This document shows positions 58,901 to 64,000 of a DNA stretch of 64,000 bases, piece by piece; within the stretch, counting starts at the first letter, position 1, and the number at the start of each line of letters is the position of its first letter. The notes under the pieces are model-generated. The model had not been told where the DNA came from, did no database searches, and saw only the letters and a list, made by a program, of their open reading frames with translations. This DNA is from Megachile rotundata. Lineage: Eukaryota > Arthropoda > Insecta > Hymenoptera > Megachilidae. A program made the position numbers and the translations under genes. Location: assembly GCF_050947335.1 (NCBI RefSeq), contig NW_027474175.1, positions 1 to 64,000 on the forward strand. Reading direction: 5' to 3'.

Positions 58901-59640
58901 ATATGATCGATAGAACGACAATTACTATACTTATTACTCTTATTATTATCAATCTAACTCATATTATTAGCCATATTATGCTTATATGATCGATAGAACG
59001 AGAATTACTATACTCACTACTCTTAGTATTATCAATCTAACTCATATTATTAGCCATATTATGCTTAAAATATCGATAGAACGACAATTACTATACTTGT
59101 TACTGTTATTATTATCAATCTAACTCATATTATTAGCCATATTATGCTTATATGATCGATAGAACGGGAATTACTATACTCACTACTCTTAGTATTATCA
59201 ATCTAACTCATATTAATAGCCATATTATGCTTATATGATCGATAGAACGACAATTACTATACTTATTACTCTTATTATTATAAATCTAACTCATATTATT
59301 AGCCATATTATGCTTATATGATCGATAGAACGAGAATTACTATACTCACTACTCTTAGTATTACCAATCTAACTCATATTATTAGCCATATTATGCTTAT
59401 ATGATCGATAGAACGACAATTACTATACTCATTACTCTTATTATTATCAATCTAACTCATATTATTAGCCATATTATGCTTATATGATCGATAGAACGAC
59501 AATTACTATACTTATTACTCTTATTGTTATCAATCTAACTCATATTATTGGCCATATTATGCTTATATGATCGATAGAACGAGAATTACTATACTCACTA
59601 CTCTTAGTATTATCAATCTAACTCATATTATTAGCCATAT
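52984..59640 (+). repeat. Block J: 24/21-monomer HOR (45-monomer superunit)
   Basis: CATGTTATTAACC occurs at 52984, 54976 and 58711 (spacings 1992 and 3735 bp, 24 and 45 monomers). TTATTGGCC occurs at 53821, 55813, 57556 and 59548 (24, 21 and 24 monomers). The AATATT variant at 54290 and 58025 also lies 3735 bp apart. The array therefore alternates 24- and 21-monomer steps, forming a 45-monomer period. Bases 56228-57000 are a patch of block H order (TAGCACGAC, GCTCATATG, CTATCTCAT, TAGATCGAG) inserted between the repeats. Confidence 0.85.
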
Positions 59641-59699
59641 TATGCTTATAATATCGATAGAACGACAATTACTATACTCATTACTCTTATTATTATCAA

Positions 59700-62200
59700 T
59701 CTAACTCATATTATTAACCATATTATGCTTATATGATCGATAGCACGACAATTACTATACTTATTACTCTTATTATTATAAATCTAACTCATATTATTAG
59801 CCATATTATGCTCATATGATCGATAGAACGAGAATTACTATACTCACTACTCTTAGTATTATCAATCTAACTCATATTATTAGCCATATTATGCTTATAT
59901 GATCGATAGAACGACAATTACTATACTTATTACTCTTATTATTATCAATCTAACTCATATTATTAGCCATATTATGCTTATATGATCGATAGAACGAGAA
60001 TTACTATACTCACTACTCTTAGTATTATCAATCTAACTCATATTATTAGCCATATTATGCTTATATGATCGATAGAACGAGAATTACTATACTCACTACT
60101 CTTAGTATTATCAATCTATCTCATATTATTAGCCACATTATGCTTATAATATCGATAGAACGACAATTACTATACTTATTACTGTTATTATTATCAATCT
60201 AACTCATATTATTAGCCATATTATGCTTAAATGATCGATAGAACTACAATTACTATACTCATTACTCTTATTATTATCAATCTAACTCATATTATTAGCC
60301 ATATTATGCTTATATGATCGATAGATCGAGAATTACTATACTCACTACTCTTAGTATTATCAATTTAACTCATATTATTAGCCATATTATGCTTATATGA
60401 TCGATTGAACGACAATTACTATACTTATTACTCTTATTATTATCAATCTAACTCATATTATTAGCCATATTATGCTTATATGATCGATAGAACGACAATT
60501 ACTATACTTATTACTCTTATTGTTATCAATCTAACTCATATTATTAGCCATATTATGCTTATATGATCGATAGAACGACATTTACTATACTTATTACACT
60601 CACTACTATCAATCTAACTCATGTTATTAACCATATTATGCAGATATGATCGATAGAACGACAATTACTATACTTATTACTGTTATTATTATCAATCTAA
60701 CTCGTATTATTAGACATATTATGCTTAAATGATTGATAGAACGACAATTACTATACTTATTACTCTTATTATTATCAATCTAACTCGTATTATTAGCCAT
60801 ATTATGCTTATATGATCGATAGAACGACAATTACTATACTCATTACTCTTATTATTATCAATCTAACTCATATTATTAGCCATATTATGCTTATATGATC
60901 GGTAGAACGACACTTACTATACTCATTACTCTTATTATTATCAATCTAACTCGTATTATTAGCCATATTATGCTTATATGATCGACAGAACGACAATTAC
61001 TATACTTATTACACTCACTATTATCAATCTAACTCATGTTATTAACCATATTATGCAGATATGATCGATAGAACGACAATTACTATACTTATTACTCTTA
61101 TTATTATCAATCTAACTCATATTATTAGCCTTATTATGCTTATATGATCGATAGAACGACAATTACTGTACTTATTACTCTTATTATTATCAATCTAACT
61201 CATATTATTAGCCATATTATGCCTATATGATCGATAGAACGAGAATTAATATACTCACTACTCTTAGTATTATCAATCTAACTCATATTATTAGCCATAT
61301 TATGCTTATATGATCGATAGAACGACAATTACTATACTTATTACTCTTATTATTATCAATCTAACTCATATTATTAACCATATTATGCAGATATGATCGA
61401 TCGCACGACATTTGCTATACCTATTACTCTTTTTATTATGAATCTAACTCATATTATTAACCATATTATGCTTAAATGATCGATAGAACTACAATTACTA
61501 TACTCATTACTCTTATTATTATCAATCTAACTCATATTATTAGCCATATTATGCTTACATGATCGATAGAACGAGAATTACTATACTCACTACTCTTAGT
61601 ATTATCAATTTAACTCATATTATTAGCCATATTATGCTTATATGATCGATAGAACGAGAATTACTATACTCACTACTCTTAGTATTATCAATCTAACTCA
61701 TATTATTAGCCATATTATGCTTATATTATCGATAGAACGACAATTACTATACTTATTACTGTTATTATTATCAATCTAACTCGTATTATTAGACATATTA
61801 TGCTTAAATGATTGATAGAACGACAATTACTATACTTATTACTCTTATTATTATCAATCTAACTCATATTATTAGCCATATTATGCTTATATGATCGATA
61901 GAACGACAATTACTATACTTATTACTCTTATTATTATCAATCTAACTCATATTATTAGTCATATTATGCTTATATGATCGATAGAACGAGAATTACTATA
62001 CTCACTACTCTTAGTATTATCAATCTAACTCATATTATTAGCCATATTATGCTTATAATATCGATAGAACGACAATTACTATACTTATTACTGTTATTAT
62101 TATCAATCTAACTCATATTATTAGCCATATTATGCTTAAATGATCGATAGAACTACAATTACTATACTCATTACTCTTATTATTATCAATCTAACTCATA
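59700..62200 (+). repeat. Block H, copy 3
   Basis: This matches 46.43 kb onward. GATCGGTAGAACGACAC at 60897 lies 13276 bp after 47621 (160 monomers minus 4 bp of known indels). Near 61100 it skips nine monomers (the CATTTTATT and TTACCAATC part) and resumes at AGCCTTATT. CGATCGCAC at 61398 lies 12529 bp after 48869 (151 monomers minus 4). It lacks the 3-bp deletion present at 49236. Confidence 0.84.
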
Positions 62201-62420
62201 TTATTAGCCATATTATGCTTATATGATCGATAGAACGAGAATTACTATACTCACTACTCTTAGTATTATCAATTTAACTCATATTATTAGCCATATTATG
62301 CTTATATGATCGATAGAACGACAATTACTATACTTATTACTCTTATTATTATCAATCTAACTCATATTATTAGCCATATTATGCCTATATGATCGATAGA
62401 ACGAGAATTACTATACTCAC

Positions 62421-63715
62421 TACTCTTAGTATTACCAATCTAACTCATATTATTAGCCATATTATGCTTATCTGATCGATAGAACGACAATTACTATACT
62501 CATTACTCTTATTATTATCAATCTAACTCATATTATTAGCCATATTATGCTTATATGATCGATAGAACGACAATTACTATACTTATTACTCTTATTGTTA
62601 TCAATCTAACTCATATTATTGGCCATATTATGCTTATATGATCGATAGAACGAGAATTACTATACTCACTACTCTTAGTATTATCAATCTAACTCATATT
62701 ATTAGCCATATTATGCTTATATGATCGATAGAACGACAATTACTATACTTATTACTCTTATTATTATCAATCTAACTCATATTATTAGCCATATTATGCT
62801 TATATGATCGATAGAACGACAATTACTATACTTATTACTCTTATTGTTATCAATCTAACTCATATTATTAGCCATATTATGCTTATATGATCGACAGAAC
62901 GAGAATTACTATACTCACTACTCTTAGTATTATCAATCTAACTCATATTATTAGCCATATTATGCTTATAATATCGATAGAACGACAATTACTATACTCA
63001 TTACTCTTATTATTATCAATCTAACTCATATTATTAGCCATATTATGCTTATATGATCGATAGAACGAGAATTACTATACTCACTACTCTTAATATTATT
63101 ACTCTAACACATATTATTAGCCATATTATGCTTATATGATCGATAGAACGAGAATTACTATACTCACTACTCTTAGTATTATCAATCTAACTCATATTAT
63201 TAGCCACATTATGCTTATAATATCGATAGAACGACAATTACTATACTTATTACTGTTATTATTATCAATCTAACTCATATTATTAGCCATATTATGCCTA
63301 AATGATCGATAGAACTACAATTACTATACTCATTACTCTTATTATTATCAATCTAACTCATATTACTAGCCATATTATGCTTATATGATCAATAGAACGA
63401 GAATTACTATACTCACTACTCTTAGTATTATCAATTTAACTCATATTATTAGCCATATTATGCTTATATGATCGATTGAACGACAATTACTATACTTATT
63501 ACTCTTATTATTATCAATCTAACTCATATTATTAGCCATATTATGCTTATATGATCGATAGAACGACAATTACTATACTTATTACTCTTATTGTTATCAA
63601 TCTAACTCATATTATTAGCCATATTATGCTTATATGATCGATAGAACGAGAATTACTATACTCACTACTCCTAGTATTATCAATCTAACTCATATTATTA
63701 GCCATATTATGCTTA
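62421..63715 (+). repeat. Block K: copy of part of block J
   Basis: TTACCAATC, TTATTGGCC (62619), GATCGACAG, the AATATT variant (63088), CCACATT, CCTAAATG, ATTACTAGCC, GATCAATAG and ACTCCTAG follow each other as at 57358-58652, 5063 bp earlier (61 monomers). After 63715 the order becomes that of blocks B, C and H (TATATTATCG, TAGCACGAC, GCTCATATG). Confidence 0.82.
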
Positions 63716-63992
63716 TATTATCGATAGAACGACAATTACTCTACTTATTACTCTTATTATTATCAATCTAACTCATATTATTAACCATATTATGCTTATA
63801 TGATCGATAGCACGACAATTACTATACTTATTACTCTTATTATTATAAATCTAACTCATATTATTAGCCATATTATGCTCATATGATCGATAGAACGAGA
63901 ATTACTATACTCACTACTCTTAGTATTATCAATCTAACTCATATTATTAGCCATATTATGCTTATATGATCGATAGAACGACAATTACTATA

Positions 63993-64000
63993 CTTATTAC
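63993..64000 (+). repeat. Partial 772nd monomer at the window edge
   Basis: The last eight bases, CTTATTAC, are the start of another monomer in the same orientation. The array evidently continues beyond the window, as it does to the left of base 1. Confidence 0.9.

Larger units (their letters stand above)
1..64000 (+). repeat. 83-bp AT-rich satellite array filling the window
   Basis: Every part of the window is the same 83-bp monomer in head-to-tail order and one orientation. Starting at base 1, monomers begin every 83 bases; allowing for 16 small indels (net -1 bp) the 772nd monomer begins at 63993, so 771 complete copies are present. The monomer is about 24% G+C and has stop codons in all six frames (on the + strand TAA at 26, TAG at 39, TGA at 58, TAG at 65 of the reference), so there is no coding capacity. 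No unique sequence, transposon or inverted segment interrupts it. Such length, homogeneity and lack of coding are typical of eukaryotic centromeric or heterochromatic satellites; that location is inference, and the family is not one I can name. Confidence 0.97.

Noticed and set aside
1..64000. CRISPR array
   Set aside because: There are no spacers: each 83-bp unit is followed directly by another, and all sequence between any two points is itself repeat.
1..64000. Protein-coding genes or a repetitive protein
   Set aside because: The monomer length is not a multiple of three, and the reference monomer has stop codons in all six frames. Any short open stretch is a by-product of variants that lose one stop.
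1..64000. Telomeric repeat or rDNA spacer
   Set aside because: No short G-rich telomere unit is present, and nothing resembles rRNA or tRNA genes. The unit is 83 bp and AT-rich.
1..64000. CENP-B box
   Set aside because: I looked for the TTCG...CGGG pattern on both strands. TTCG does not occur in the standard monomer and no CGGG follows at the right spacing. ACGGGAATT variants lack the rest of the motif.
1..64000. Promoter-like TATAAT and TATA motifs
   Set aside because: TATAATATCG and ATATGAT occur hundreds of times as part of the monomer in 24% G+C sequence. There is no gene downstream and no evidence of initiation.

Overview
The whole 64 kb is one satellite DNA array. From base 1 to base 64000 it consists of a head-to-tail 83-bp monomer, always in the same orientation. 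It contains no gene, RNA gene, transposon, unique spacer or inversion that I could find. Counting from the first base, there are 771 complete monomers plus the first 8 bases of a 772nd. This count closes exactly once the 16 small indels I found by eye are allowed for (net -1 bp). The reference monomer (1-83) is about 24% G+C with 14 C, 6 G, 34 T and 29 A. Its + strand is therefore T- and C-rich. It carries stop codons in all six frames, so no long reading frame can run through it.

The organism cannot be named from this sequence. Tens of kilobases of a homogenised, non-coding, AT-rich tandem repeat point to a eukaryotic chromosome, most likely centromeric, pericentromeric or other constitutive heterochromatin from a long-read assembly. 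I do not recognise the monomer as a named family.

The information in the window lies in how monomer variants are ordered. Monomers fall into a small set of variants, defined by the first ~20 bases, by the middle (ATTAGCC, ATTAACC, ATTGGCC, CCACATT, CCTTATT) and by the tail (TATATGATCGATAG, TATAATATCG, TAAATGATCG, GATCAATAG, GATCGATTG, GATCGACAG). Their order repeats in higher-order repeats (HORs) of many sizes. A 249-bp trimer recurs locally. Block A (1-4674) holds two nearly identical 2.1-kb segments 31 monomers apart. Block B (about 5600-18740) is a tandem pair of 78- and 80-monomer units. Block C (18480-21310) has a 16-monomer period. Block D (24700-27000) has a 15-monomer period. Block E (25840-34683) is three copies at 38- and 34-monomer spacing, and block F (37090-40740) re-uses the same unit. 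Block G (41745-44090) is a distant copy of part of block A. Block H occurs three times (20.3-23.2, 46.0-48.9 and 59.7-62.2 kb). Block I (47842-51190) has a 23-monomer spacing. Block J (52984-59640) has 24-, 21- and 45-monomer spacings. Block K (62421-63715) repeats part of J.

Together these show an array shaped by repeated unequal exchange or conversion in whole-monomer steps: block copies differ by insertion or loss of exactly 2, 3, 4 or 9 monomers. The one exception to the length regularity is 18.9-22.7 kb, which holds 10 of the 16 indels and is either an older, less homogenised patch or a poorly polished stretch of assembly. All coordinates of HOR edges are by-eye estimates good to tens of bases.
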